Assembly (NCBI RefSeq): GCF_001654845.1
Contig: NZ_LXES01000015.1
Location: forward strand, 1-64,000
Source of the DNA: Enterobacter soli ATCC BAA-2102
Lineage (GTDB): Bacteria; Pseudomonadota; Gammaproteobacteria; Enterobacterales; Enterobacteriaceae
Direction of reading: 5' to 3'
DNA: 64,000 nucleotides
Shown piece after piece: positions 20,062 to 32,125 of the stretch. The translations under genes were made by a program, and so were the position numbers. Within the stretch, counting starts at the first letter, position 1; the number at the start of each line of letters is the position of its first letter. The notes beneath the pieces were generated by a model that saw nothing but the letters and a program-made list of their open reading frames with translations, did no database searches and was not told the DNA's origin.

Positions 20062-20382
20062 TCAGGCGGTTTGTGCCAGATGGGCATCAATTTTGTGCAT
20101 GATGGCGTCGGCGCGTTTGACTGCGTCACTGATATTGACGCGAACGATAGTCTTCCCGGCAAAACGCTCTTCAAATTTAATGCCGATATCTTTGGTCAGG
20201 ATAACCATATCCGCCGCGGCAATATCTTCACTCGTCAGCTCGTTCTCAAGACCAATCGACCCCTGAGTTTCAACCTTCACCTCCCAGCCTTTGGCTTTAG
20301 CTGCGCTCTCCAGCGCTTCAGCAGCCATGTAGGTATGGGCAACGCCAGACGGACATGCTGTTACTGCAATAATTCGAGCCAT
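20062..20382 (-). CDS. frwB: PTS fructose-like EIIB component FrwB
   Basis: 106-residue EIIB protein nearly identical to E. coli FrwB, with the phosphorylation site Cys10 in TACPSGVAHTYMAAE. It is the second gene of the operon, 14 bp after frwC. It is paralogous to FrwD of the same operon; which of the two serves FrwC, or whether both do, cannot be told from sequence. Confidence 0.94.
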   Translation of the reverse strand: MARIIAVTACPSGVAHTYMAAEALESAAKAKGWEVKVETQGSIGLENELTSEDIAAADMVILTKDIGIKFEERFAGKTIVRVNISDAVKRADAIMHKIDAHLAQTA

Positions 20383-20396
20383 GTTCTCTTCCTCAC

Positions 20397-21476
20397 TCAG
20401 TTAATTTCAAAATCCAGATCCAGGTCGTCCTCTTTTACTTCGCCCTGTTTCGTGTTCTTACGGGCAATGCTTTTCAGCACGTTGACGCTGATTGCTGTCA
20501 CAACTGAACCCACCGCCACCGCAGCGATATAGCCCAGCTTGCCCTCCACCACAGGAAGTACGATCAGCCCCCCCCAACCGGCATAACACTGCGCGCCCAT
20601 CACCGCCGCCGTTACAGCGCCACAGGCCGAGCCGAGCATGATGGAAGGAATCACGCGCAGCGGATCGGCAGCCGCAAATGGAATCGCGCCTTCGGTCACG
20701 CCGACACACCCCATAACCAGCGCGGCTTTACCCGCTTCGCGCTCTTCACCGGTAAAGTTCTTACGGTTAATCAGCGTCGCCAGACCTAAACCCAGAGGTG
20801 GCACGCAGATACCCACCGCAGCAATCGCCACCACGGTATAGACTCCCTGCGCAACACAGATGAGCATGAAGGCATAAGCGACTTTGTTGATTGGGCCGCC
20901 CATATCAAAGGCCAGCATGAGCCCCATAATGACCGCCAGCACCACAATGCTGCCCTGCTGCATTCCCTGCAGCCACTGGGTTAGGCCCGTCGTCAACGCC
21001 CCCACAGGTTCACCCAGCCCCCACATCATGATCCCTGCGGTGATAAAGGTGCCAATGACAGGAATGATGAAAATAGGCATGACCGAACGCAGGACTTTCG
21101 GGACCGGCAGTTTTTTCAAATACCAGACAACAATCCCGCCAAGTATCCCGGCAATAATCGCGCCAAAGAAACCCGCACCGAAACTGTTGCCTACCCACGC
21201 GGCAATGGCACAGGGCGCCAACGCGGCACGTTCAGCAATGGAATAACCAATATAGGCAGCCAGGAAAGGCACCATCAGCGTTAACCCGGCAACACCGATG
21301 TCGAAGAGTTTTTTCAGGTTCGGGTCGGTTGCCGCATCCGGTACCGCGCCTTTGCCGTACAGCATGACCGAGACCGCCAGCAAAATACCACCCGCGACCA
21401 CGAACGGGATCATATGCGACACCCCGGTCATCAGATGCTGCCGCGTGTTCTTGAGAATATGCACCAACTCTTTCAT
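20397..21476 (-). CDS. frwC: PTS fructose-like EIIC permease FrwC
   Basis: 359-residue inner-membrane permease with about nine or ten hydrophobic segments and the fructose-family EIIC motif GVTEGAIPFAAADPLR near residue 280. It ends in an acidic tail (KEDDLDLDFEIN). I start at MKELVHILKN as in E. coli; a longer frame upstream is not supported. It is first gene of the frwC-frwB-pflD-pflC-frwD operon, divergent from ptsA across about 300 bp that hold a CRP-like site. Confidence 0.94.
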   Translation of the reverse strand: MKELVHILKNTRQHLMTGVSHMIPFVVAGGILLAVSVMLYGKGAVPDAATDPNLKKLFDIGVAGLTLMVPFLAAYIGYSIAERAALAPCAIAAWVGNSFGAGFFGAIIAGILGGIVVWYLKKLPVPKVLRSVMPIFIIPVIGTFITAGIMMWGLGEPVGALTTGLTQWLQGMQQGSIVVLAVIMGLMLAFDMGGPINKVAYAFMLICVAQGVYTVVAIAAVGICVPPLGLGLATLINRKNFTGEEREAGKAALVMGCVGVTEGAIPFAAADPLRVIPSIMLGSACGAVTAAVMGAQCYAGWGGLIVLPVVEGKLGYIAAVAVGSVVTAISVNVLKSIARKNTKQGEVKEDDLDLDFEIN

Positions 21477-21780
21477 ATGCCGCTCCTGGACTATATCCAT
21501 AAAGATGTTGTGGCAAACAATAGGCAATCAGGAAGAGGCCGGACAGGAGACAAAAAGGCCATTTACTGGATTTTTGTAATGTCGAAATAAAAATGCGATC
21601 CGCCTCGACATTTCAGACCCAGGTCTTATTACGCAAACTGTCACAACCTGTGAGTCAAATCTCACTTTCGGAGGGATATTACATTTGTCCAGCTTTTGGC
21701 AGATTTGTCACATGGCGCTCTTCATCACCACACTCGTATGCTGTCTGCAATAAATGACTATTGGTTTCAGGAGTGTGTGT
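21477..21780. promoter_or_regulatory. frwC-ptsA divergent promoter region with CRP-like site
   Basis: 304 bp with no gene. TGTGA-N6-TCTCA at 21649-21664 matches the CRP consensus at 9 of 10 core positions, so both carbohydrate operons may be cAMP-CRP dependent. Two TTTGTCA/CTGTCACA-like segments nearby could be further half-sites, and the DNA next to frwC is AT-rich. No YijO site could be recognised. Confidence 0.6.
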
Positions 21781-24282
21781 ATGGCTCTGGTAGTGGAATT
21801 TACCTGTGAACTGCCTAACGGCGTTCACGCGCGTCCGGCAAGTCATGTTGAAACGCTGTGCAATACGTTTATCTCGCAAATTGAGTGGCACAACCTGCGA
21901 AACGACCGTAAAGGCGATGCCAGGAGTGCACTGGCTCTTATTGGCACCGATACCCTGGCAGGCGATGCCTGCCGTCTGATTATCCACGGTGAGGATGAAC
22001 AAAGCGCTCATCAGCGGCTTGCACAGTGGCTGCGGGATGAGTTTCCGCACTGTGATGCCCCGCTTGCTGAAGCCATCAATACCGAACTTGACCCATTGCC
22101 AGAATCACTCACCCGCCTTAACCCCACGCTGTTCCGTGCCCTGCCCGTATGCAGCGGCAGTGCACAGGGTATCCTGACATTATTAACGTCGCTGGATCTC
22201 AACGCCCTGTCCGATTTACCCGATGCAAAAAGCCCGGAAGAAGAACAGTCTGCACTGGATAGCGGCCTGACTCTGCTGGTGAAAAACATTGAGCTGCGTG
22301 CGCTGGACACAGACAGTACTGCCAGCGCCATTCTGGAAGCACATCGTTCACTGGCTACGGACACGTCGCTGCGCCAACACCTGCTGGCAGGAGTGAATCA
22401 GGGGTTGAGTTGTGCGATGGCAACTATCGCAACAGCAAACCATTTCTGTGGCGAGTTCTCCCGTTCCAGCAGCAGTTATTTGCAAGAACGTGTGCTGGAT
22501 GTCCGCGATGTCTGCTATCAGCTTTTACAGCAGATCTACGGGGAACAGCGTTTCCCGACGCCAGGACAACTCATTCAGCCGACCATTTGCCTTGCGGATG
22601 ATCTGACGCCCGGCCAGTTTCTGGAACTTGATAAAACCATGCTCAAAGGGCTGCTGCTAAAAAGCGGCGGAACAACCTCGCATACCGTGATCCTTGCGCG
22701 TTCTTTTAATATCCCGACGCTGGTCGGCGTTGATAGTGAAAGCTTGCTTCAGTGGCGTAACCAGCCTGTCTTTGTGGATGGCAATGCTGGCGCGGTTGTG
22801 GTCAACGCCAGCGATGCAGTGGCACGCTACTACCGCCAGGAAGAGCGCGTGCAACAAAAGATAAGCGAGCAGCAAAGTCTCTGGCTTAGCCGTGAGGCCA
22901 GAACAGCCGATGGACTGCGAATCGAGATTGCCGCCAACATTGCCCATGCGGCAGAGGCTCAGGCGGCATTCGGTAACGGCGCAGAAGGGGTTGGCCTGTT
23001 CCGCACCGAAATGCTGTACATGGATCGCACCAGCGCACCCGGCGAAAACGAGCTATACAACATTTTCTGTCAGGCGCTTGAATGTGCAAACGGGCGCAGC
23101 ATTATTGTGCGAACCATGGATATCGGCGGCGACAAGCCGGTGGATTACCTGAACATTCCGGCAGAGAACAACCCCTTCCTCGGCTACCGTGCCGTGCGCA
23201 TTTATGAAGAGTACTCTGTGCTTTTCGCTACCCAGCTGCGGGCAATCCTACGTGCCTCCGCGCATGACAAATTAAAAATCATGATCCCGATGATCTCCTC
23301 CATGGAAGAGATCCTGTGGGTAAAAGAAAAACTCACCGAAGCGAAACAACAACTTCGCGCTGAACATATTCCATTTGATGAGAAAATCCCTCTCGGCATC
23401 ATGCTGGAAGTGCCATCAGTGATGTTCATCATTGACCAGTGCTGTGAAGAGATTGATTTCTTTAGCATCGGCAGCAATGACCTGACGCAGTATCTTCTGG
23501 CTGTCGACCGCGACAACGCCAAAGTCACACGCCATTACAACAGCCTGAATCCAGCATTTCTTCGGGCGCTGGATTACGCCGTGCAGGCCGTTCATCGCCA
23601 GGGAAAATGGATTGGCCTGTGTGGTGAATTGGGAGCGAAAGGCTCGGTGCTGCCACTGCTGGTTGGCCTGGGGCTAGACGAACTCAGCATGGGCTCGCCT
23701 GCCATCCCTGCCACCAAAGCCCGTCTGGCACAACTTGATAGCCGCGCCTGTCGGCAGCTGCTGAACCAGGCGATGGCTTGTCGCACTTCACTTGAAGTAG
23801 AACATTTGCTGGCGCAGTTCCGCATGAATCAACAGGACACGCCATTGGTGACGCCGCGCTGCATTTCACTGCATAACGACTGGAACAGCAAGGAAGAGGT
23901 CATGAAAGGAATGACCGACAACCTGCTGCTCGCAGGGCGTTGCCGCTATCCCCGTAAGCTGGAGGCCGATTTGTGGGCACGGGAGGCCGTATTCTCCACC
24001 GGGCTTGGCTTTAGTTTCGCCATTCCGCACAGCAAATCCGAACATATTGAGCAATCCACCATCAGCGTTGCACGCCTGAAATCCCCGGTTATGTGGGGCG
24101 ATGAAGAAGCGCAATTCATCATTATGCTCACACTGAACAAACATGCCGCAGGCGACCAGCACATGCGTATTTTCTCCCGTCTGGCTCGTCGCATCATGCA
24201 TGAAGATTTCCGCAGCGCACTGGTTAACGCCAGCTCAGAAGAGGCAATCGCCTCTCTGTTACAACACGAATTAGAACTTTAA
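21781..24282 (+). CDS. ptsA: Multiphosphoryl transfer protein PtsA (HPr-EI-EIIA)
   Basis: 833-residue fusion carrying all cytosolic PTS steps. An HPr domain (1-~90, His16 in NGVHARPASH) is followed by an Enzyme I domain (~115-670, His301 in GGTTSHTVILAR and the PEP-binding GLCGELGAKG region) and a fructose-type EIIA domain (~690-833, His750 in FAIPHSKSEH). It can therefore move phosphate from PEP to the Frw EIIB proteins without ptsHI. I start at MALVVEFTCE, as in E. coli. It is first of ptsA-fsaB-gldA, with 12 bp to fsaB. Confidence 0.95.
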   Translation: MALVVEFTCELPNGVHARPASHVETLCNTFISQIEWHNLRNDRKGDARSALALIGTDTLAGDACRLIIHGEDEQSAHQRLAQWLRDEFPHCDAPLAEAINTELDPLPESLTRLNPTLFRALPVCSGSAQGILTLLTSLDLNALSDLPDAKSPEEEQSALDSGLTLLVKNIELRALDTDSTASAILEAHRSLATDTSLRQHLLAGVNQGLSCAMATIATANHFCGEFSRSSSSYLQERVLDVRDVCYQLLQQIYGEQRFPTPGQLIQPTICLADDLTPGQFLELDKTMLKGLLLKSGGTTSHTVILARSFNIPTLVGVDSESLLQWRNQPVFVDGNAGAVVVNASDAVARYYRQEERVQQKISEQQSLWLSREARTADGLRIEIAANIAHAAEAQAAFGNGAEGVGLFRTEMLYMDRTSAPGENELYNIFCQALECANGRSIIVRTMDIGGDKPVDYLNIPAENNPFLGYRAVRIYEEYSVLFATQLRAILRASAHDKLKIMIPMISSMEEILWVKEKLTEAKQQLRAEHIPFDEKIPLGIMLEVPSVMFIIDQCCEEIDFFSIGSNDLTQYLLAVDRDNAKVTRHYNSLNPAFLRALDYAVQAVHRQGKWIGLCGELGAKGSVLPLLVGLGLDELSMGSPAIPATKARLAQLDSRACRQLLNQAMACRTSLEVEHLLAQFRMNQQDTPLVTPRCISLHNDWNSKEEVMKGMTDNLLLAGRCRYPRKLEADLWAREAVFSTGLGFSFAIPHSKSEHIEQSTISVARLKSPVMWGDEEAQFIIMLTLNKHAAGDQHMRIFSRLARRIMHEDFRSALVNASSEEAIASLLQHELEL

Positions 24283-24294
24283 CGAGGAAGAGTA

Positions 24295-24957
24295 ATGGAA
24301 CTGTATCTGGATACCGCCAACGTGGCGGAAGTTGAACGCCTGGCGCGCATCTTCCCGATTGCGGGTGTGACAACCAACCCAAGTATTGTGGCCGCCAGCC
24401 GTGAATCCATCTGGGACGTGCTACCACGTCTGCAAAACGCCATCGGACCGGAAGGTACGCTGTTCGCCCAGACCATGAGCCGTGATGCAGAGGGCATGGT
24501 GGCGGAAGCCAAACGCCTGAGTAACGCCATACCGGACATCGTAGTGAAAATTCCGGTTACCGCTCAGGGACTTATCGCGATCAAAGCACTGAAAAAAGAG
24601 GGAATTACCACACTGGGTACCGCTGTTTATAGCGCCGCGCAGGGCTTACTGGCGGCGATAGCGGGGGCGAAATATGTCGCACCGTATGTTAACCGTGTTG
24701 ATGCACAGGGCGGGGACGGCATTCGTATGGTCCAGGAGCTGCAAACCCTGCTGGAGCTACACGCGCCAGAAAGCATGGTGCTGGCCGCCAGCTTTAAAAC
24801 ACCACGACAAGCGCTGGACTGCCTGCTGGCCGGATGTGAAGCAATCACACTTCCTTTAGATGTAGCGCAACAAATGCTCGGCACTCCGGCGGTAGAGTCA
24901 GCTATAGAGAAGTTCGAGCAAGACTGGAAAAACGCGTTTGGTAACCTCAACCTCTAA
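24295..24957 (+). CDS. fsaB: Fructose-6-phosphate aldolase FsaB
   Basis: 220-residue class I aldolase of the transaldolase family. The Schiff-base lysine is Lys85 in [15 protein letters not shown] enzymes cleave fructose-6-phosphate weakly to glyceraldehyde-3-phosphate and dihydroxyacetone, and they handle hydroxyacetone and 1-deoxy-sugar phosphates well (family knowledge). Placed between ptsA and gldA with 12-bp gaps, it would cleave the product made by PflD. Previously named talC. Confidence 0.95.
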   Translation: MELYLDTANVAEVERLARIFPIAGVTTNPSIVAASRESIWDVLPRLQNAIGPEGTLFAQTMSRDAEGMVAEAKRLSNAIPDIVVKIPVTAQGLIAIKALKKEGITTLGTAVYSAAQGLLAAIAGAKYVAPYVNRVDAQGGDGIRMVQELQTLLELHAPESMVLAASFKTPRQALDCLLAGCEAITLPLDVAQQMLGTPAVESAIEKFEQDWKNAFGNLNL

Positions 24958-24969
24958 GGGAGAAATGTT

Positions 24970-26073
24970 ATGGACCGTATCATTCAATCGCCGGGGAAAT
25001 ACATCCAGGGCGCTGATGTTCTCACCCGTCTGGGCGACTATCTGAAACCGCTGGCAAAACGCTGGCTGGTGGTTGGCGATAAATTTGTGCTGGGTTTTGC
25101 CGAAGAGACCCTGCGTGAAAGCTTCAAAAAAGCGGAACTGCACGTCGAAATTGCACCATTTGGCGGCGAATGTTCGCAAAATGAAATCGACCGTCTGAAA
25201 AAGCTGGCCGATAGCGCCGACTGCCTGGCGGTTCTGGGTATCGGCGGTGGTAAAACGCTGGATACTGCTAAAGCGCTGGCCCACTTTATGGACGTGCCGG
25301 TTGCTATCGCCCCAACCATTGCCTCCACCGATGCCCCTTGCAGTGCCCTTTCCGTTATATATACCGACAGCGGTGAGTTCGATCGCTACCTGATGCTGCC
25401 ACACAACCCAAACATGGTGATTGTCGACACCAAAGTGGTGGCGGGCGCACCTGCGCGACTGCTGGCTGCGGGTATTGGCGATGCATTGGCCACCTGGTTT
25501 GAAGCACGCGCCTGTTCACGCAGTGGTGCAACCACTATGGCAGGCGGCAAATGCACCCAGGCAGCTTTAGCGCTGGCGGAACTGTGCTACAACACGCTAA
25601 TTGAAGAGGGTGAAAAAGCGATGCTGGCAGCGGAGCAGCACGTCGTGACACCTGCTCTGGAACGCATCATCGAAGCCAATACGTATCTCAGCGGTGTCGG
25701 TTTTGAAAGCGGCGGACTGGCAGCTGCACATGCCATTCATAACGGGATGACGGCAGTACCAGAAGCGCATCATTTCTATCACGGTGAAAAAGTGGCGTTC
25801 GGTACACTCACGCAGCTGGTTCTGGAAAACGCGCCGGTTGAAGAGATAGAAACCGTTGCCGCACTTTGCCACAGCGTCGGGCTGCCAATCACCCTGGCGC
25901 AGCTGGATATCAAAGAGAATATTCCGGCGAAAATGCGTCTGATCGCTGAGGCGGCTTGTGCAGAAGGTGAAACCATTCACAACATGCCTGGCGGTGTGTC
26001 GCCGGATCAGGTTTACGCCGCACTGCTGGTTGCAGACCAGTACGGACAGCGGTTCTTGCAGGAGTGGGAGTAA
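24970..26073 (+). CDS. gldA: Glycerol dehydrogenase GldA
   Basis: 367-residue zinc-dependent NAD+ dehydrogenase of the iron-containing alcohol dehydrogenase fold. Probable zinc ligands are Asp171, His254 (AAHAIHNG) and His271 (FYHGEK); the nucleotide motif is [12 protein letters not shown] near 90-101. It oxidises glycerol or, in the reverse direction, reduces dihydroxyacetone and hydroxyacetone. As the last gene of ptsA-fsaB-gldA it could consume the hydroxyacetone-type product of FsaB and regenerate NAD+. Convergent with katG. In E. coli yijF and yijE lie between gldA and katG; here they are absent. Confidence 0.95.
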   Translation: MDRIIQSPGKYIQGADVLTRLGDYLKPLAKRWLVVGDKFVLGFAEETLRESFKKAELHVEIAPFGGECSQNEIDRLKKLADSADCLAVLGIGGGKTLDTAKALAHFMDVPVAIAPTIASTDAPCSALSVIYTDSGEFDRYLMLPHNPNMVIVDTKVVAGAPARLLAAGIGDALATWFEARACSRSGATTMAGGKCTQAALALAELCYNTLIEEGEKAMLAAEQHVVTPALERIIEANTYLSGVGFESGGLAAAHAIHNGMTAVPEAHHFYHGEKVAFGTLTQLVLENAPVEEIETVAALCHSVGLPITLAQLDIKENIPAKMRLIAEAACAEGETIHNMPGGVSPDQVYAALLVADQYGQRFLQEWE

Positions 26074-26080
26074 CGAAAAT

Positions 26081-26109
26081 TGCCGGGTGGCGTAGGTCGC
26101 CCCCGGGCA
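26081..26109. repeat. REP-like palindrome (B family)
   Basis: TGCCGGGTGGCG...CGCCCCCGGGCA, a shortened member of the B family, directly between the gldA stop and the gldA/katG terminator. Confidence 0.6.
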
Positions 26110-26110
26110 A

Positions 26111-26138
26111 AAAAATCCCCGCCGAAGCGGGGATTTTT
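26111..26138. terminator. Bidirectional terminator gldA/katG
   Basis: ATCCCCGC (26115-26122) and GCGGGGAT (26127-26134) with a CGAA tetraloop, flanked by A and T runs, so it works on both strands between the convergent genes. Confidence 0.93.
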
Positions 26139-26140
26139 AT

Positions 26141-28342
<2,202 letters not shown>

Positions 28343-28344
28343 TT

Positions 28345-28415
28345 ACAGTTACGATATACGCCCTTATTGATAAGGTATAGTTGGGATAACCCACAGATTC
28401 GATAGTTAATTCCGT
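28345..28415 (-). promoter_or_regulatory. katG upstream region with possible OxyR site
   Basis: Upstream of katG, repeated GATA/ATAG tetrads occur (GATAAGGTATAG near 28369, GGGATAACCC near 28384, GATAGTTAAT near 28400). These resemble the OxyR pattern of four spaced ATAG/CTAT elements, but I could not align a full site confidently. Confidence 0.35.
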
Positions 28416-28499
28416 TTAATTTCACATGGAAAATATGTGACTTTTGTACGTCAAAGGCAGCATTGCTGAAATGGCAGGAAAATAAAACCCTTATAAATC

Positions 28500-28528
28500 A
28501 AAAAACCCTCCGAAGAGGGCTTTTTTTT
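28500..28528 (-). terminator. metF terminator
   Basis: On the minus strand GCCCTC-TTCG-GAGGG (28506-28520) is followed by a T-run (complement of the A tract at 28500-28505). An A-rich stretch also precedes it. Confidence 0.85.
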
Positions 28529-28529
28529 G

Positions 28530-29423
<894 letters not shown>

Positions 29424-29469
29424 TTACCTCATCAATCGCGTGTCGTTGTTTGTTGTGATTCGAACTTCT

Positions 29470-29501
29470 ATACGTTTAGACGTCCAGATGTAAAGATGAC
29501 G
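29470..29501 (-). promoter_or_regulatory. MetJ operator of metF
   Basis: Consecutive 8-bp met boxes in register: ATACGTTT, AGACGTCC, AGATGTAA and AGATGACG (29470-29501), against the consensus AGACGTCT. They lie 50-80 bp before the metF start. Confidence 0.85.
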
Positions 29502-29594
29502 GAAAAGCGAAGTGGCGTCAACAGAAATAATCAACAATAACGGTGAGGAATGCTCAGGGAAGATGAGGGTAATTCATGATGGAGGGTGAGAAGG

Positions 29595-29690
29595 CCCCTC
29601 ACCCCGGCCCTCTCCCCAAAGGGGCGAGGGGGGAAAATACCGCACCGAGCAGTCCCCTCTCCCCTTTGGGGAGAGGGTTAGGGTGAGGGG
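29595..29690. repeat. Paired REP-like palindromes (A family) between metF and metL
   Basis: Two units in opposite orientation, 29595-29631 (CCCCTCACCCCGGCCC...) and 29654-29690 (...GGTTAGGGTGAGGGG), joined by a 22-bp spacer. The second unit ends at the metL stop codon. The same two-unit structure with a related spacer is at 59417-59511. Confidence 0.8.
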
Positions 29691-32123
29691 TTACAGCAGC
29701 TTAGCCAGACGGTTGATGTCAGACTGGATTGCACCGGCGGTCACATCACGCCCAGCGCCCGGGCCACGGATCACCAGCGGGTTATCGCGATACCAGCGGC
29801 TTTCAATCGCAAAAACGTTGTCGCACGGCAACAGCGCCGCCAGCGGGTGCTCGGGACGTACCGCCTCGACACCAACACGCGCTTTACCGTTCGCCTCGAA
29901 GCGCGCCACATAGCGTAACACCAGGCCCATTTCTTGCGCCGCTTCCAGACGTTGCACCATCTGGTCATTCAGCTCATCACCGTTTTCGAAGAAGTGGTCA
30001 ACAGAGCCTTCTTCACAGCCCGCAGGGACCAGCGACTCTACACGCACCGCGCCAGGCTCGATGTCATAACCCGCTTCACGCGCCAGGATAACCAGCTTAC
30101 GCATAACGTCTTTCCCGGAAAGGTCAACACGCGGGTCTGGCTCGGTCAGCCCTTGTTGCCACGCCTGATCCACCAGGTCAGTAAATGGAACGGTGCCATC
30201 AAATTGCAGGAACAACCAGGAGAGCGTACCGGAGAAAATACCGCTCAGCGCCAGAATGCTGTCACCGCTTTCAATCAGATCGCGCACGGTATGGTTAACC
30301 GGCAGACCCGCGCCAACAGTGGCGTTATACAACCAGTGACGGCCCGTTTTCTCAAACGCGTCATGGATTTGACGGTATTTATCCGTGCTGCTCGCGCCCG
30401 CCAGTTTATTGGCACTGATGACGTGGAAACCGTGGCTGGCGAAATCCAGATACTGATCGGCAAGCTGTTCACTGGCCGTGACGTCCAGCACCACCAGGTC
30501 ATCATACGGGTGCGCACGCATCCACAGGAACAGTGATTCTTCATCCTGTTCAACCGCTTCATCATTAAAGAACGCAAGCGCGCGGCTGGCATCCAGGCCT
30601 TCGTAGTTCAGCAAGCTACGGCGGCTGTCCACCACGCCCGCGAGAATAAATTCAAACCCGGTACGCGCTGAAAGCGTCTCTTGTTCACGCGCGAACAGTT
30701 CCAGCCAGCGAGAACCGATATTCCCTTTGCCGAACAGCACCAGGCCGATACGCTTTTCCGCGCGGAACAGGGAGGTGTGCAGACCCTGAATCAGGCTTTC
30801 CGTTGGCCCTTTACGCAGAACGGCCACCAGGCTGATGCCCTCTTCCGACTGCCAGGTAAACTCAACCGGCTGGCCTTTCAGCTGCTGCCAGAAACGGTGG
30901 CAGTGCAGCGGGTTACGGGTGACGCCCGCGCCCACCATCGCCACCAGCGCCAGCCCCTGACGCAGGCGAAGTTCACCCGGCAGGCCAGCTTCATCAAGAA
31001 TTTTCAGTGCGCTATCGGCAACTTCTGCGGTATAGCAGAATTGCAGCAGCTGGCGATCGTTATGCACGCCAATGGCTAACGGACGCACCTGCGCACGTTT
31101 CAGAATAAGGTCGATGTCTTTGTGTGCCAGTTTGAAGTCCTGGCCGGCTGGCACCTGGAACTCAATCAGGCAAATGTCGTCATGGCTGGTGACGATACGC
31201 GCGCCCGTGCCGGAAGCCAGCACACGCTCAATGCGGGTAGACCCTTGATCCGGGGTGTAGCTACAGCGCAGTTGCAGGTCAATATCACTGCCCGAAACAG
31301 GCTGAAGCGTACGGGCGTGCAGTACCGGAGCGGCCAGACGTGCCAGCTCGCTGGCTTCATCCAGACGCAGCAACGGCAGCAAGCAGGCATCTTTCACTTT
31401 GCGCGGGTCAGCGCTGTAGACACCTGCGACGTCACTCCAGATAGTCACACGGGAAACACCGGCCAGCGCACCAATTTGCGTTGCAGAGTAGTCAGAGCCA
31501 TTGCGCCCCAGCAGCACGGTTTCGCCCGCGTTACTGCGGCTGATAAAGCCCGTCACCACAATGCGTTTGCCCGGATGCTGCACCAGCAGCTGTTGCAGCA
31601 GCGGATAAGACAATCCTTCATCTACCTGCGGCTGGGCAGCACGTTCGGCGCGCAGGAAATCACGCGCGTCGAGCCAGGCTGCTTCAACCCCCAGATGTTG
31701 CAGTACTGCAGCCATCAGGCGTGCAGACCACACTTCACCGTGACCCACCACTTCGGCATACACCGCATCGGTAATTCCGCTGTCCAGCAGTGCAGCCAGA
31801 CGTTCAAGATCGTGAGTGAAGGCGCTAATCAGCCCGTCCGCCACGTCTGCAGGCAGCAAACCGGCAATCAGCTCGCTCTGGTAACGACGTAAAGACTGTT
31901 GCACCTGATGCGCAGAAAGGCGATCGGTCTGGCTCAGTTTCAGCCAGCTAATCAACTGGTTGGTGGTGCTGCCCGCCGCCGAGACAACCATCATGTCACC
32001 CGGCTGTGAATACTCGGTCATGATCCCTGCGACACGCAGGTAACACTTCACATCAGCAAGACTACTACCACCAAACTTGTGCAGTTGACGACCCTTCGCC
32101 CCTGCCTGCGCTATCACACTCAT
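29691..32123 (-). CDS. metL: Bifunctional aspartokinase II / homoserine dehydrogenase II MetL
   Basis: 810-residue two-domain enzyme. The N-terminal aspartokinase (about 1-450; KFGGSSLADVKCY near residue 16) phosphorylates aspartate, and the C-terminal homoserine dehydrogenase (about 460-810; VLFGKGNIGSRWLEL, the NAD(P) motif, and GIFSGTLSWLF) reduces aspartate semialdehyde to homoserine. This isoenzyme serves the methionine branch and is controlled by MetJ repression rather than feedback (family knowledge). It begins 2 bp after the metB stop, so the two are co-translated. Confidence 0.97.
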   Translation of the reverse strand: MSVIAQAGAKGRQLHKFGGSSLADVKCYLRVAGIMTEYSQPGDMMVVSAAGSTTNQLISWLKLSQTDRLSAHQVQQSLRRYQSELIAGLLPADVADGLISAFTHDLERLAALLDSGITDAVYAEVVGHGEVWSARLMAAVLQHLGVEAAWLDARDFLRAERAAQPQVDEGLSYPLLQQLLVQHPGKRIVVTGFISRSNAGETVLLGRNGSDYSATQIGALAGVSRVTIWSDVAGVYSADPRKVKDACLLPLLRLDEASELARLAAPVLHARTLQPVSGSDIDLQLRCSYTPDQGSTRIERVLASGTGARIVTSHDDICLIEFQVPAGQDFKLAHKDIDLILKRAQVRPLAIGVHNDRQLLQFCYTAEVADSALKILDEAGLPGELRLRQGLALVAMVGAGVTRNPLHCHRFWQQLKGQPVEFTWQSEEGISLVAVLRKGPTESLIQGLHTSLFRAEKRIGLVLFGKGNIGSRWLELFAREQETLSARTGFEFILAGVVDSRRSLLNYEGLDASRALAFFNDEAVEQDEESLFLWMRAHPYDDLVVLDVTASEQLADQYLDFASHGFHVISANKLAGASSTDKYRQIHDAFEKTGRHWLYNATVGAGLPVNHTVRDLIESGDSILALSGIFSGTLSWLFLQFDGTVPFTDLVDQAWQQGLTEPDPRVDLSGKDVMRKLVILAREAGYDIEPGAVRVESLVPAGCEEGSVDHFFENGDELNDQMVQRLEAAQEMGLVLRYVARFEANGKARVGVEAVRPEHPLAALLPCDNVFAIESRWYRDNPLVIRGPGAGRDVTAGAIQSDINRLAKLL

Positions 32124-32125
32124 GA

